From assembly GCA_002529455.1 (NCBI GenBank), contig NYMS01000036.1:1-64000 (forward strand): a stretch of DNA of 64,000 nt, read 5' to 3'. The notes beneath the pieces were generated by a model. It worked only from the letters and a program-made list of their open reading frames with translations, ran no database searches and was not told where the DNA came from. The translations under genes were made by a program, and so were the position numbers. Every line of letters begins with the position of its first letter. Positions within the stretch are counted from its first letter, which is position 1. Origin of the DNA: Glycomyces fuscus (lineage in GTDB: Bacteria > Actinomycetota > Actinomycetes > Streptosporangiales > Streptosporangiaceae). Positions 16,290 to 25,566 of this stretch are shown piece after piece.

Positions 16290-16921
16290 CAGGCGTCCTC
16301 GCGGTCGGTTCCGACCTCCATGACGGGGCGGCCCGCGGGCGGAACGGGGTAGGCGCGGTGGACGGCGCCGGCGATGAGCGCGGTGACCACGGCCTTGGCC
16401 AGGTCGCCGGGCAGGAAGGCGACCATGGAGTAGGCGGCGGCCAGGAACCCGTCGCCCATGACGACGGCCATCCAGGGGACGCCGATCGCGTAGATGACGA
16501 GGATGCCGCCGACGACGTTGATCGCCAGGCCCGCCCAGAACCGGTAGCGTCCCCGGCCGCCGCGGACCATGAGGTCGGTGAGCAGTCCGATGACCAGGGC
16601 GGCGAAGACCCAGCTGACGATGAACCCGGCCGAGGGGCGGGCCAGGACGCCGACACCGCCCATGCCGCCCGCGAAGAGCGGGAGCCCGGCCAGGCCGAGC
16701 GCCAGGAAGGCGGCGACGGCGAGGGTGCCGCGCTTCCAGCCCAGGAGGCTGGGGGCGAGCATGATGCCCAGGGTCTGGAGGGTGATGGGCACCGGCGAGA
16801 ACGGCAGCGGGATGGCGACGGTGACGCTGAGTGCGGCGATGAGCCCGGCGAACACGGCGATGAGCGCGAGGTCGCGGGCGGTCAGCCCCTTGTGGCGGAG
16901 GCTGGTCCTGGTCGTGGGCAT
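16289..16921 (-). CDS. bioY: biotin transporter substrate-binding subunit BioY
   Basis: 210-residue S component of the biotin ECF transporter, with about six membrane helices. Family motifs include PFSPVPITLQTLG, GLAGLPLFAGG and PSAGFIVSWVFAA. ATG 16921 has GAGGG 9 nt upstream. It heads the three-gene bioYMN operon. No biotin biosynthesis gene is in the window, so the host may depend on uptake or have bio genes elsewhere. No BirA or BioQ operator was recognised upstream. Confidence 0.95.
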   Translation of the reverse strand: MPTTRTSLRHKGLTARDLALIAVFAGLIAALSVTVAIPLPFSPVPITLQTLGIMLAPSLLGWKRGTLAVAAFLALGLAGLPLFAGGMGGVGVLARPSAGFIVSWVFAALVIGLLTDLMVRGGRGRYRFWAGLAINVVGGILVIYAIGVPWMAVVMGDGFLAAAYSMVAFLPGDLAKAVVTALIAGAVHRAYPVPPAGRPVMEVGTDREDA

Positions 16922-17166
16922 GGGCGGTTCCCTCGGGAGGTCGTGGAGGCGGATCTTTGCCCATTGTCCGTTATGGCGGTGACCAGGACGAAGGCCGGGG
17001 CGCACAGTTCTGCGGGCCCCGGTGTTGTGGGGGATCGACTGAGACGGGGGTCACGGTCCGGGGTCGGGAGGGGGTTTCCGGCCCCGGCCGCACGGCCGGG
17101 GCCGCGCGCGGCCTCCCCGGAGGGGCCGGACCCGGGCGACCGGCGGCGCCGGCCGCCCGGTGTCCT

Positions 17167-18585
17167 CTACCGGTAGCCCGGGGCCGGGTCGGGACCGGGC
17201 TCGGGGTCGGGACCGGGTGTGGGATCCGGCCCCGGCGTCGGGTCCGGGTCGGGACCGAGTGTGGGGTCGGGTCCGGGGGCCGGATCGGGGTCGGGCCCGG
17301 GGCCGGGGTCGGGGGTCGGGTCGGGGTCCGGCATGGGATCGGGATCAGGCGCCGGGCCGGGGTCGGGGGTCGGGTCGGGGTCCGGCGCGGGGTCCGGATC
17401 AGGCGTCGGACCGGCGTCACACGTGGTGAGTTCGGCGTCGAACGGGTGGTAGTGCAGTTCGAGGGGCCGGATGGAGCGCATGTCGCGCTGGCTCTCGCGC
17501 GGGCCGCCCACGTCCTGGACGAAGACCCTGGCGACCACCGTGCCCTCGATGTTGGCCGAGGAGTAGTGGTCGACCTCCGCGTCCGGGGCGTAGACGGTGC
17601 CCTCGATGCTGTCGGTGCCGACGGGGATGGTGACCGTCCGGGCGCCGGAGAAGTTCCACAGGGTGTACGGAGCCGTGGACCCGCTCAGCCCGGCCCCGGT
17701 GGGCCCCTCCCACGTGAAGTCCCCGCCGGCACCCGAGGTGTCGACGTTGATGATCAGCGGGGTGTCCTCGGTCGGCGGGGCGTCGAAGGTCAGCTGGGTG
17801 AGCGAGTTCAGTTCCTCGGCGGTGAGGTTGAGGACGTTCTGCTGCCCCGGTGTCAGGCTGACGTGCAGGTCCGCCCCGGCCGGGATGCCGTCCGGATCGA
17901 TCGGGTCACCGTTGGGCGTGGTCAGCGTGGCCGTGGTGGAGCAGAGGGCGAAGCCGGACGAGTAGGTGCGGAACGCGGCGAAGGCCTGCTCGAAGTCGAT
18001 CAGGTCCGGCGCCGGGCCCACCGAGTCGGCGGGCTGCATGGTGCTCAGCTGGACCCGCGGATAACCCTCGTAACCGGCGCCCTCGGGGGTGATCCGGGTG
18101 TTGGCCGAGGCGTTGTTGAGGTCGGTGGTGTGGACGTCGGCGTCGCCCAGGTCGCCGATCTTGACGTAGGCGCCCGTGGGGATGCTGAGCACGCCCTGGG
18201 GGTCGCTGTCCTCGAAGTCCACCTCGCCCTGGACCAGCAGAGCCACGGGGTTGCTCTCCCCCGGGGCGGTGAAGGAGCCGTCGTTGTGGATCCGCACCCG
18301 GTAGTCCCGGCCGAAGGACAGGTCGCCGCCGACCGCGATCGGACCCTCGGACTCGGTGCCGGCCAGGTAGGCGTCCCCCTCCGAGACGGCGTTGAAGCCG
18401 AGGGCGGGAGCGACGGGGTTGACCGTGACGGCCGCTGCGGCGGGGGCGGGGCCCCACCAGCCGCGGAACCCCGGGGCGGCGGAGAGGGTGCCCGCGGCCA
18501 GGGCCAGGGTGGCGGCCGTGACCAGGCAGGTTCGGCCGATTCCCGGGGAGGCCGACCGGCGCACATGCTTTGCGTTACCAATCAT
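17167..18585 (-). CDS. choice-of-anchor-A family exported protein with Asp-Pro repeat tail
   Basis: 472-residue exported protein. A signal segment (LVTAATLALAAGTLSAAPG) is followed by a choice-of-anchor-A domain (about residues 60-395; motifs GPIAVGGDLSFGRDY and IEGTVYAPDAEVDHYSSANI). The tail (about 410-472) is a low-complexity DP/GP repeat such as PDPDPTPDPGPAPDPDP, probably spanning the cell wall. No LPxTG motif or C-terminal membrane segment is present, so the anchoring mode is unclear. ATG 18585 is used; GTG 18591 is two codons upstream, and no ribosome site is visible. Function unknown; such domains occur in surface and ice-binding-like proteins. Confidence 0.8.
   Translation of the reverse strand: MIGNAKHVRRSASPGIGRTCLVTAATLALAAGTLSAAPGFRGWWGPAPAAAAVTVNPVAPALGFNAVSEGDAYLAGTESEGPIAVGGDLSFGRDYRVRIHNDGSFTAPGESNPVALLVQGEVDFEDSDPQGVLSIPTGAYVKIGDLGDADVHTTDLNNASANTRITPEGAGYEGYPRVQLSTMQPADSVGPAPDLIDFEQAFAAFRTYSSGFALCSTTATLTTPNGDPIDPDGIPAGADLHVSLTPGQQNVLNLTAEELNSLTQLTFDAPPTEDTPLIINVDTSGAGGDFTWEGPTGAGLSGSTAPYTLWNFSGARTVTIPVGTDSIEGTVYAPDAEVDHYSSANIEGTVVARVFVQDVGGPRESQRDMRSIRPLELHYHPFDAELTTCDAGPTPDPDPAPDPDPTPDPGPAPDPDPMPDPDPTPDPGPGPDPDPAPGPDPTLGPDPDPTPGPDPTPGPDPEPGPDPAPGYR
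17176..17412 (-). repeat. coding tandem repeat (Asp-Pro/Gly-Pro tail)
   Basis: Short repeats on a GGGTCGGG/GGGTCCGG theme encode the DP/GP-rich C-terminal tail of the choice-of-anchor-A protein. The stretch is prone to length variation and assembly error. Confidence 0.7.
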
Positions 18586-18899
18586 GCACACATTGTGACC
18601 ATGCCATGACCCGAAGGTGGGAAGGCGCGACGGGGGCGGGAGGAGACGTCAGCGCCTCCCCAACGGCGGGTACGGGACCGGTCCCGGCCCCGTTCCGTGT
18701 CGGTGGAGGGCCGTGGCCGTGGGACCCGGTGGCGTGGAGGGCGCGGGAGCTCCGAGGACCCGGTGACGGGGATGCAAGGACGACGGCTTCCTCGGCTACT
18801 ACCAGCGCGTCAACGAGGGCCCGGTCGGCTTCCGGGGCACGGACGTGGCGGGGAAGTAGGCGGCGGTGCCCCGCGCCGGTCGCGCGGGGCGCCGCGCGG
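18586..18899. other. intergenic region without recognised gene
   Basis: No gene is supported. On the plus strand a short open stretch at about 18774-18859 reads like the end of a protein (DGFLGYYQRVNEGPVGFRGT), preceded by an in-frame stop. It might be a gene remnant, but there is no start or ribosome site. Confidence 0.3.
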
Positions 18900-20000
18900 T
18901 CAGTTCCGGGCCTCCCCGGCCCGTCGGCGGATGCGGGTGATGGGCACCGGCAGCACGCACACGGGGACGGGCAGGCGCAGCCGGTGTCCGGTGTCGGCGG
19001 GGACGCCCGTGTCGGGGTCCAGGCGCAGGGAGGCCAGCGAGTCGCCGTTCTGGGCGGCCACGACCAGGTGGTCGGGCTCCTCCCGGTGGCCGCGCACGAC
19101 GGTGAAGTTGCGCGGCCACGGCCCTCCGGCCGGGGTGTTGGCGACGTGCTCCAGGCGGGCGCCGCCGTCGCGGACCGCGAAGGTGGCGATCGTGTCCGCG
19201 CCCCGGTTGGACACGTGGACGCGGTCGCCGTTCGTGAGGATCTCGGCGGGGAAGTTCTCGCCCGCGGCCTCCTCGCCGGTGGCCTCGACGGAGCCCAGGT
19301 GCTCGGCGGTGCCGGTGCCCGCGTTCCAGCGCAGGACGTGCACGCGTGAGTCCAGCTCACCGGCGACGTAGAGGTACTCCCCCGCGACGGCCGTGTGCCG
19401 GGGCCCGGTGCCCGGGGGCAAAGCGACGGTACCCACCTGCTCGCCGCCGCGCAGGACGCGCAGCTCGTCCGTGCCCAGGTCGGCCACCAGCAGGTGGCGG
19501 TCGTCGGGCGCGGCGGCGCTGTGCGCGTGCGGCCCCTCCTGGCGGTCGGTGACCGGGCCGCTTCCGGAGTGCGCGAGTTCCGCCACCGCCTCGCCCGGCA
19601 AGCCGTCCCCGGACAGGGCGTACACGGCGGCCACGCCGTTGGCGTAGTTGGTCACCGCCAGCTCGGAGCCGCGCGCGAGCACGTGGCAGGGCGACCCGCC
19701 GCCGGTCGGGGCCTGTCCCAGCTCGGTGAGCGCGGCCTCCCCGTCGATCCGGAAGGCGGTGACGGTGCCCTTCTCGCGCTCGTTGACCGCGTACACCGTG
19801 GGCGGGTCCTCGCGGAAGGCCAGGAAGGACGGGCCCGGGGTGCGGGCGGCCGCGCCGCCGTCGGCCATCTCGCCGGTCATGGGGTCGAACCAGACGCGGT
19901 AGATCCCCTCGCCCTCCCCCGGGGGGTCGGAGTCGGGGGTGTAGGTGCCCACCAGCAGGAGCCGCCTGCCGCCCACCGAGCCGTCCGTCGATCCGCCCAC
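18900..20000 (-). CDS. lactonase-family beta-propeller (6-phosphogluconolactonase type)
   Basis: 366-residue seven-bladed propeller of the lactonase family (PF10282), related to YbhE-type 6-phosphogluconolactonase. Motifs include LLLVGTYTPDSDPPGEGEGI at the start, GPSFLAFREDPPTVYAVNE, GPHAHSA and GPRHTAVAGEYLYVAGELD. It may hydrolyse 6-phosphogluconolactone in the pentose phosphate pathway, though many actinobacterial homologues lack proven activity. GTG 20000 has GAGG 6 nt upstream; the ORF runs open to 20534 without similarity. A DasR-like operator lies 42 bp before the start, suggesting link to amino-sugar status. Confidence 0.88.
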   Translation of the reverse strand: MGGSTDGSVGGRRLLLVGTYTPDSDPPGEGEGIYRVWFDPMTGEMADGGAAARTPGPSFLAFREDPPTVYAVNEREKGTVTAFRIDGEAALTELGQAPTGGGSPCHVLARGSELAVTNYANGVAAVYALSGDGLPGEAVAELAHSGSGPVTDRQEGPHAHSAAAPDDRHLLVADLGTDELRVLRGGEQVGTVALPPGTGPRHTAVAGEYLYVAGELDSRVHVLRWNAGTGTAEHLGSVEATGEEAAGENFPAEILTNGDRVHVSNRGADTIATFAVRDGGARLEHVANTPAGGPWPRNFTVVRGHREEPDHLVVAAQNGDSLASLRLDPDTGVPADTGHRLRLPVPVCVLPVPITRIRRRAGEARN

Positions 20001-20041
20001 CGGGGGCCTCGCTTCCCTCGCGCCTGTGATGTCCGCCCGAC

Positions 20042-20057
20042 AGTGGTCTACACCACT
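20042..20057 (-). promoter_or_regulatory. DasR-responsive element (dre)-like palindrome
   Basis: AGTGGTCTACACCACT matches 15 of 16 bases of the dre form AGTGGTCTAGACCACT bound by the GntR-family GlcNAc regulator DasR. It lies 42 bp upstream of the lactonase gene. Consensus is from knowledge of Streptomyces DasR. Confidence 0.6.
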
Positions 20058-20160
20058 GAGGTACAGAGCGCATGCTACAGGCCGCGCGACTGCGGCCCCT
20101 GCCCGCGCTCTGCCTTCGGAAGGGGCGCGGAAGGCCCGGAGGTCGGGCCGGGACCGGATG

Positions 20161-21114
20161 TCAGCGCCCGGCAGCGGCGACAGTGGCCAGGATGTACTCG
20201 GGCCGCTTGAGGTCCTGCCAGGTGAAACGGGCGATCCTGACGTCCGGGTACCAGCGTTGGAGGGCGTTCTGCCGCTCCCGGTCCCGGGCGAGGGCCTGCG
20301 GGAGGCTGTGGGGGCCCAGGCCGTCGGCTTCTCCGATGAGCCCGGACTCCCCCCACCAGAAGTCCACCACCGCGATCGTCCTGCCCCAGCCGTCCACGAA
20401 CCGGCGTTGCATTTCGTCGGGGGGCAGACCGCCGTCAGTACAGACCAGGCGGACCCGTGTCTCCAGCGCGCTCTGGGCCCGGGAATCGGCCAGGGGCCAC
20501 CAACGGCGGACGTCCACACACCCCCTGCGTCCACGGTTGGCCTTTTCCAGTGCCTCGAACTCCTCGTGTCTGACGAGTCCCTGGTTCAGCGCCGAGTCCA
20601 TCAGGCACACGGCGGTGTCCCGGTCCACGCGCAGGAGGGTGTCGCGCAGGGTGCGTCCCGGCCCGGTGGTCCTGATGCCGCCGCCGATCCCGGTGACCTC
20701 TTCCGGGAGAACGTTCCAGCTGTGCAGGGTGATACCGGTGACGTGGCGTTGGGCCCCGAGCGCGGGGATGACCATGTGGATCTCGTGGCCGTCCCACGAC
20801 GGCAGCCCCTGCATGCCCCACAGCCGTGCGGCGGTCTCCCCTCCCGCGAAGGAGCGCGGCCCGAGGGCCAGCTGCGCGGCCATGACACCGCTGCGAAGCC
20901 CGTCGGGGCTCGTGGACGGCGGAAGGAGAGAGCCCACGGAGTACACCTGCCGGTACGGTCTCTCCCACTGTCCGCTGCGCAACAGGCAGCGTATGTCGGC
21001 CTGGCGGAGTCCGTGGGCGTGGGCCTGCTGCCAGCTGAGAACACCGTACTGGCGCATCGCGGTCGCCTTGGCCGCGGCGAGGGGCGCATCGGACAGCGGT
21101 GGGTGAGATGCCAC
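20161..21114 (-). CDS. AbiEi/DUF559-like protein (putative antitoxin-type HTH plus nuclease-like domain)
   Basis: About 317 residues. The N-terminal part resembles the AbiEi antitoxin winged-helix domain (QYGVLSWQQAHAHGLRQADI, then SGQWERPYRQVYSVGS). The C-terminal part has a DUF559/Vsr-like core (VDFWWGESGLIGEADG, then ERQNALQRWYPDVRIARFTW). Such proteins are common and often solitary in actinomycetes; no AbiEii toxin gene is adjacent, and role is unknown. The start is uncertain: GTG 21114 keeps the full HTH, ATG 21057 has AAGG 8 nt upstream, and the frame is open to 21183. Confidence 0.65.
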   Translation of the reverse strand: MASHPPLSDAPLAAAKATAMRQYGVLSWQQAHAHGLRQADIRCLLRSGQWERPYRQVYSVGSLLPPSTSPDGLRSGVMAAQLALGPRSFAGGETAARLWGMQGLPSWDGHEIHMVIPALGAQRHVTGITLHSWNVLPEEVTGIGGGIRTTGPGRTLRDTLLRVDRDTAVCLMDSALNQGLVRHEEFEALEKANRGRRGCVDVRRWWPLADSRAQSALETRVRLVCTDGGLPPDEMQRRFVDGWGRTIAVVDFWWGESGLIGEADGLGPHSLPQALARDRERQNALQRWYPDVRIARFTWQDLKRPEYILATVAAAGR

Positions 21115-21189
21115 GGGCCCACTGTCCACGCCTCGGGTTTCGGCTACCAGAGGAAGAGCGAACCTGTGGATAACGTGCCCCACCTCGGA

Positions 21190-21246
21190 TGATCTTGTAC
21201 TTATAGCGAGGCTCGGCGCTCCAAACTCGCTATAAGTACAAGATCA
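21190..21246. repeat. 57-bp palindromic repeat, copy 2
   Basis: A perfect 21-bp stem (arms beginning TGATCTTGTACTTATAGC and ending GCTATAAGTACAAGATCA) encloses a 15-nt loop. It differs from copy 1 at 13697 at only a few positions. It lies between the AbiEi-like gene and the end of hrpA. Confidence 0.8.
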
Positions 21247-21354
21247 CCGCGGGTCAGGGCCCTCGCGCCGCACCAGCCACGTTTCCGGTCAGTCCGGAAT
21301 CGGCACCTGCTGGCAGACACCCGGAGTGCAAGGGCGCCCCGGCGGCCACGGCCC

Positions 21355-24300
21355 CTACCTGCGCTCGGCGGCCTTGACGGCCTCGACCGCCTTCAGGATG
21401 CGCTTGTCCGAGACCGGGTAGGCCGTACGCAGCTCCTGCGCGAACAGGCTCACCCGGTACTCCTCCAGCATCCAGCGCAGCTCCGCCACGTCCGGGTCGT
21501 CCGCCCGGCCGGGCGGCAGGCTCCCGCGCAGCCTGGCCACGGCCTGGCGCATCTGCTCGACCTTGGACATGTTCACCTGGTCGCGGCGCGGGTTCTCCGG
21601 CAGCTTGTTCAGCCGGTACTCCACCCCGCGCAGGTAGCGGTGCAGGTCGTCCAGGCGGGCCAGTCCGGTGCGGGTCACGAACCCCTCGCCCACCAGGTCG
21701 CCGAGCTGGCCCTGCACGTCGTTGAGCGAGGGCAGCACGGCCAGGGACGTGGTCCCCTTGACCTTCTTGGACACCTTGCGCCACAGCACCAGGACGCGCG
21801 CGGACCTGTCCAGGATCTCAGCGAGGGTGTCGCCGAGGTCGGCGCGCACCCGGTCGGCGAGCCTGGCGAAGTCATCGCCGTTCCAGACCGGGCCGCCCTC
21901 GCGGGCGAGCAGGTGGTCGACGGCGGCCGTCTCGGCGTCGTCGAGCATCCTGCGGATCGAGCCGTGCGGGTTGTCGGCCAGGGCCAGCTTGTCGGGGTTG
22001 TTCAGCCCCTTGCTCACGGCGTTGGCCACGGACGGCACGGTGAGCAGCAGCAGTCGGCGGGTGCCCGCCCACATCGCGGCGCGCTGCTCGGGACGGGTGT
22101 CGAAGATGCGGACGGCGACGCTGTCGCCCTCGTCCACCAGCGCCGGGTAGCCCTTGACCTTGGGCCCCAGCGCCTTGCGCTCCAGGGTCTGCTCCAGCGG
22201 ACCGAAGTCCCAGGAGGTCAGGCCCTTCTTCTCCACGCCCTTGGCCTCGGCCGAGATCGCCTCGCGCAGGCGCGGCTTGAGCTTGGCGCGCAGCTTCTCC
22301 AGGTCCTTGGACTCGGCCAGGGTCCTGCCCCGGTCGTCCACGGCCCGGAAGGTGATGCGCAGGTGGTCGGGCACCCGGTCCAGCTGGAAGTCGCCGGGGG
22401 CGATCCTCTCCCCCGCCATGCGGGTGAGCTCGGCGGCCAGCGCGGCGGTGAGCGACCCCTCGTAGGGGGTCAGCGCGCCCAGCGCCCGGGCGGCGTTGTC
22501 CGGGACCGGGACGAAGTTGCGGCGCAGCGGCTTGGGCAGGGACCGGATCATCGCGGTCACCAGCTCGTCGCGCAGGCCCGGGATCTGCCAGTCGAACCCC
22601 GTGTCCTCCACCTGGTTGAGGAACTTCACCGGCACGCGCGCGGTGACGCCGTCGGAGTCGCTGCCCGGCTCGAACTGGTAGCTGAGCGGGAAGGTGAACT
22701 CGCCCTGGCGCCACACGTCCGGGTAGTCCTCCTCGCTGATCGCCCCCGCGCCCTCGTTGATGAGCTCCTCGCGGGTGAAGTCCAGCAGGTCGGGCTCGGT
22801 GCGTCGGGCCTTCTTCCACCAGGCGTCGAAGTGCGCGGCCGAGACCACCGAGTCCGGTAGGCGGGCGTCGTAGAAGGCGAACAGCGTCTCGTCGTCCACG
22901 ACGATGTCGCGGCGCCGGGCGCGGTGTTCGAGGTCCTCCACCTCGTCCAGGAGCTTGCGGTTGTCGTGGAAGAAGTGGTGGCGGGTCTCCCAGTCGCCCT
23001 CGACCAGGGCACGGCGGATGAACAGCTCCCGGGACAGCTCGGGGTCGATCCCGCCGTAGGAGACCTTGCGCTGCACGACGATGGGCACGCCGTAGAGGGT
23101 GACGCGCTCGAAGGCCATGACGGCGCCGCGCTTGCGCTCCCAGTGCGGCTCGCTGTAGCTGCGCTTGACGATGTCCCCGGCCAGCTCCTCGGCCCACTCC
23201 GGCTCGATCCGGGCCACCATGCGGCCCCAGAGCTTGGAGGTCTCCACCAGCTCGGCGGCCATCACGTAGCGGGGCTGCTTCTTGAACAGCGCCGAGCCGG
23301 GGAAGATGGCGAAGCGGGCGCCCCGGCCCCCCAGGTACTCGTGCTTCTCGGGGTCCTTGAGGCCCACGTGCGACAGGAGCCCGGCCAGCAGCGACATGTG
23401 CACGCCGCGGGGGTCGGCGGCCTCCTCGCGCGGGCGCGGCACCTCCACGCCCATGGAGCGCAGGACCTGTCTGAGCTGGCTGTGGATGTCCTGCCACTCG
23501 CGTACGCGCAGGTAGTTGAGGTACTCCTCGCGGCACAGCCTGCGGAACTGGTTGCCCGACAGCTCCTGCTGCTTCTCGCGCAGGTGGTTCCACAGGTTGA
23601 GGTAGGCCAGGAAGTCCGACTCCTTGTCGGCGAACCTGGCGTGCGCCTGCTGGGCCTGCTGCTGCTTGTCCGTGGGCCGCTCGCGCGGGTCCTGGATGGA
23701 CAGGGCCGCGGTGATGACCAGGACCTCGCCCAGGCAGTCGCGCTCCTCGGCCTCCAGGACCATCCGGCCCAGGCGGGGGTCGATGGGCAGCTGGGCCAGG
23801 CGGCGGCCGGTCGGGGTGAGCCTGCGCTTGCCCCCGGACTCGTCGGGGTGCAGGGCGCCCAGCTCGGTGAGGAGGTTGACGCCGTCCTTGATCTGGCGGT
23901 GGTCGGGGCCGTCCACGAACGGGAAGGCGGCGACGTCGCCCAGCCCCAGGGCGGCCATCTGGAGGATGACCGAGGCCAGGTTGGTGCGCAGGATCTCGGG
24001 GTCGGTGTACTCGGGGCGGGAGAGGAAGTCCTCCTCCGAGTACAGCCGGATGCAGATGCCCTCCGAGACGCGGCCGCAGCGGCCCTTGCGCTGGTTGGCG
24101 GAGGCCTGGGAGACCGCCTCGATGGGCAGGCGCTGCACCTTGGTGCGGTGGGAGTAGCGGGAGATGCGCGCGGTGCCGGGGTCGATGACGTACTTGATGC
24201 CGGGGACGGTCAGGGAGGTCTCGGCGACGTTGGTGGCCAGGACGATGCGCCGTCCGCTGTGCGAGGACCACACGCGTCTTTGCTCACCCGTGGACAGGCG

Positions 24301-25305
24301 CGCGTAGAGCGGCAGGATCTCGGTGTTCGGGAGCTTCTTCTTCTCCAGTGCCTCGGCGGTGTCGCGGATCTCGCGCTCGCCGCTGAGGAAGACCAGGACG
24401 TCGCCGGGGGCCTCGCGGCCGAGCTCGTCGACGGCGTCCAGGATGGCCTGGGTCTGGTCGCGGTCGGTGCCGCCGCCGGGGTTCTTCTCCTCGGGGTCGA
24501 GGATCTCCTCGGAGATGGGCCGGTAGCGGACCTCGACCGGGTAGGTGCGCCCGGAGACCTCGACGATGGGGGCGTCGTCGAAGTGGCGGGAGAAGCGCTC
24601 GGGGTCGATGGTGGCCGAGGTGATGACGACCTTGAGGTCCGGGCGCCGGGGCAGCAGCTGTTTGAGGTAGCCGAGCAGGAAGTCGACGTTGAGGCTGCGC
24701 TCGTGGGCCTCGTCGATGATGAGCGTGTCGTACTGGCGCAGCATGCGGTCGTGCTGGATCTCGGCGAGCAGGATGCCGTCGGTCATCAGCTTGACCAGGG
24801 TGCTGTCGCTGGAGGAGTCGGTGAAGCGGACCTTGTAGCCGACCGTCTCGCCCAGCGGGGTGCCGATCTCCTCGGCGATGCGCTCGGCGACGGTGCGCGC
24901 GGCCAGCCGCCGGGGCTGGGTGTGGCCGATGGTGCCCATGACGCCGCGCCCCAGCTCCAGGCAGATCTTGGGCAGCTGGGTGGTCTTGCCGGAGCCGGTC
25001 TCACCGGCGACGATGACGACCTGGTGGTCGCGGATGGCCTCGGCGATGTCGTCGCGGCGGGAGCTGACCGGCAGGGACTCGGGGTAGGACAGCTCCGGCA
25101 CCGACTCGCGGCGCAGGTTCACGCGCAGGAGCGCCTCCTCGACGTCCCGGGCGATCTGGTCGGTGACGGAGGCGCGGCGGCGCTCGTCGCGGATCTTGGC
25201 CAGACCGTCGATACGCCGACGGAGCCGGTGGCGGTCCGAGGGCATGAGGTCGCGCAGCCGGGAACGCAGTGTGTCCGCGGCGGGCGCGGGCGTGGTGGTG
25301 CTCAT
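21355..25305 (-). CDS. hrpA: ATP-dependent RNA helicase HrpA (DEAH family)
   Basis: 1316-residue DEAH-box helicase. Motif I is GETGSGKT, Ia TQPRRLAA, II DEAH, III SATI, and VI QRKGRCGR. Helicase-associated and OB-type domains follow, then a long C-terminal DUF3418-type region (from about residue 680), giving the full HrpA length. It acts on RNA, in other bacteria rescuing stalled ribosomes. ATG 25305 has no clear Shine-Dalgarno site, so an unusual initiation or leaderless mRNA is possible. It stands alone, with the 57-bp palindrome 108 nt after its stop. Confidence 0.95.
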   Translation of the reverse strand: MSTTTPAPAADTLRSRLRDLMPSDRHRLRRRIDGLAKIRDERRRASVTDQIARDVEEALLRVNLRRESVPELSYPESLPVSSRRDDIAEAIRDHQVVIVAGETGSGKTTQLPKICLELGRGVMGTIGHTQPRRLAARTVAERIAEEIGTPLGETVGYKVRFTDSSSDSTLVKLMTDGILLAEIQHDRMLRQYDTLIIDEAHERSLNVDFLLGYLKQLLPRRPDLKVVITSATIDPERFSRHFDDAPIVEVSGRTYPVEVRYRPISEEILDPEEKNPGGGTDRDQTQAILDAVDELGREAPGDVLVFLSGEREIRDTAEALEKKKLPNTEILPLYARLSTGEQRRVWSSHSGRRIVLATNVAETSLTVPGIKYVIDPGTARISRYSHRTKVQRLPIEAVSQASANQRKGRCGRVSEGICIRLYSEEDFLSRPEYTDPEILRTNLASVILQMAALGLGDVAAFPFVDGPDHRQIKDGVNLLTELGALHPDESGGKRRLTPTGRRLAQLPIDPRLGRMVLEAEERDCLGEVLVITAALSIQDPRERPTDKQQQAQQAHARFADKESDFLAYLNLWNHLREKQQELSGNQFRRLCREEYLNYLRVREWQDIHSQLRQVLRSMGVEVPRPREEAADPRGVHMSLLAGLLSHVGLKDPEKHEYLGGRGARFAIFPGSALFKKQPRYVMAAELVETSKLWGRMVARIEPEWAEELAGDIVKRSYSEPHWERKRGAVMAFERVTLYGVPIVVQRKVSYGGIDPELSRELFIRRALVEGDWETRHHFFHDNRKLLDEVEDLEHRARRRDIVVDDETLFAFYDARLPDSVVSAAHFDAWWKKARRTEPDLLDFTREELINEGAGAISEEDYPDVWRQGEFTFPLSYQFEPGSDSDGVTARVPVKFLNQVEDTGFDWQIPGLRDELVTAMIRSLPKPLRRNFVPVPDNAARALGALTPYEGSLTAALAAELTRMAGERIAPGDFQLDRVPDHLRITFRAVDDRGRTLAESKDLEKLRAKLKPRLREAISAEAKGVEKKGLTSWDFGPLEQTLERKALGPKVKGYPALVDEGDSVAVRIFDTRPEQRAAMWAGTRRLLLLTVPSVANAVSKGLNNPDKLALADNPHGSIRRMLDDAETAAVDHLLAREGGPVWNGDDFARLADRVRADLGDTLAEILDRSARVLVLWRKVSKKVKGTTSLAVLPSLNDVQGQLGDLVGEGFVTRTGLARLDDLHRYLRGVEYRLNKLPENPRRDQVNMSKVEQMRQAVARLRGSLPPGRADDPDVAELRWMLEEYRVSLFAQELRTAYPVSDKRILKAVEAVKAAERR

Positions 25306-25436
25306 CAGTAGTCAAGGGTAGAAGGGGCGGCAACCGGTTTTCGCCGCCGGGGCGCGTGGTCGCCACGCGGCCACGGGGCGGGGGCGCCGCGGGCACGTAC
25401 CGGCCAACACCCGGCGGGCCCGTTCTGTTCCGCGCG

Positions 25437-25490
25437 CCACGCCGGACCCGGCGGGTCACCGGGTCCGGCGGGTCACCGGGTCCGGCGTGG
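25437..25490 (-). terminator. large hairpin with tandem repeat downstream of the PKS
   Basis: A perfect 15-bp stem pairs CCACGCCGGACCCGG (25437-25451) with CCGGGTCCGGCGTGG (25476-25490). The interior holds two copies of GGGTCACCGGGTCCGGC (25453-25469, 25470-25486). It sits 77 nt after the PKS stop and is a likely transcription terminator. Confidence 0.65.
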
Positions 25491-25566
25491 CCCGCGCGCC
25501 CGAGCGGCGCCCCGCCCTCCAGCCGGACGCGCCGACCACCGTGAGGGCGGCGTCCCGGTCGGCGCG

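Noticed and set aside
18774..18859. Short plus-strand frame reading DGFLGYYQRVNEGPVGFRGT, possibly a gene remnant
   Set aside because: An in-frame stop precedes it and no start or ribosome site exists; I could not recognise a family, so it is noted only in the intergenic entry.
13697..21246. Block between the 57-bp palindromes as an integrated mobile element
   Set aside because: No transposase, integrase, target duplication or att site is visible, and the genes inside are ordinary chromosomal types.
25453..25486. Tandem 17-bp repeat that could suggest a CRISPR-like or satellite array
   Set aside because: Only two copies without spacers, lying inside a larger perfect hairpin; best read as part of the terminator.
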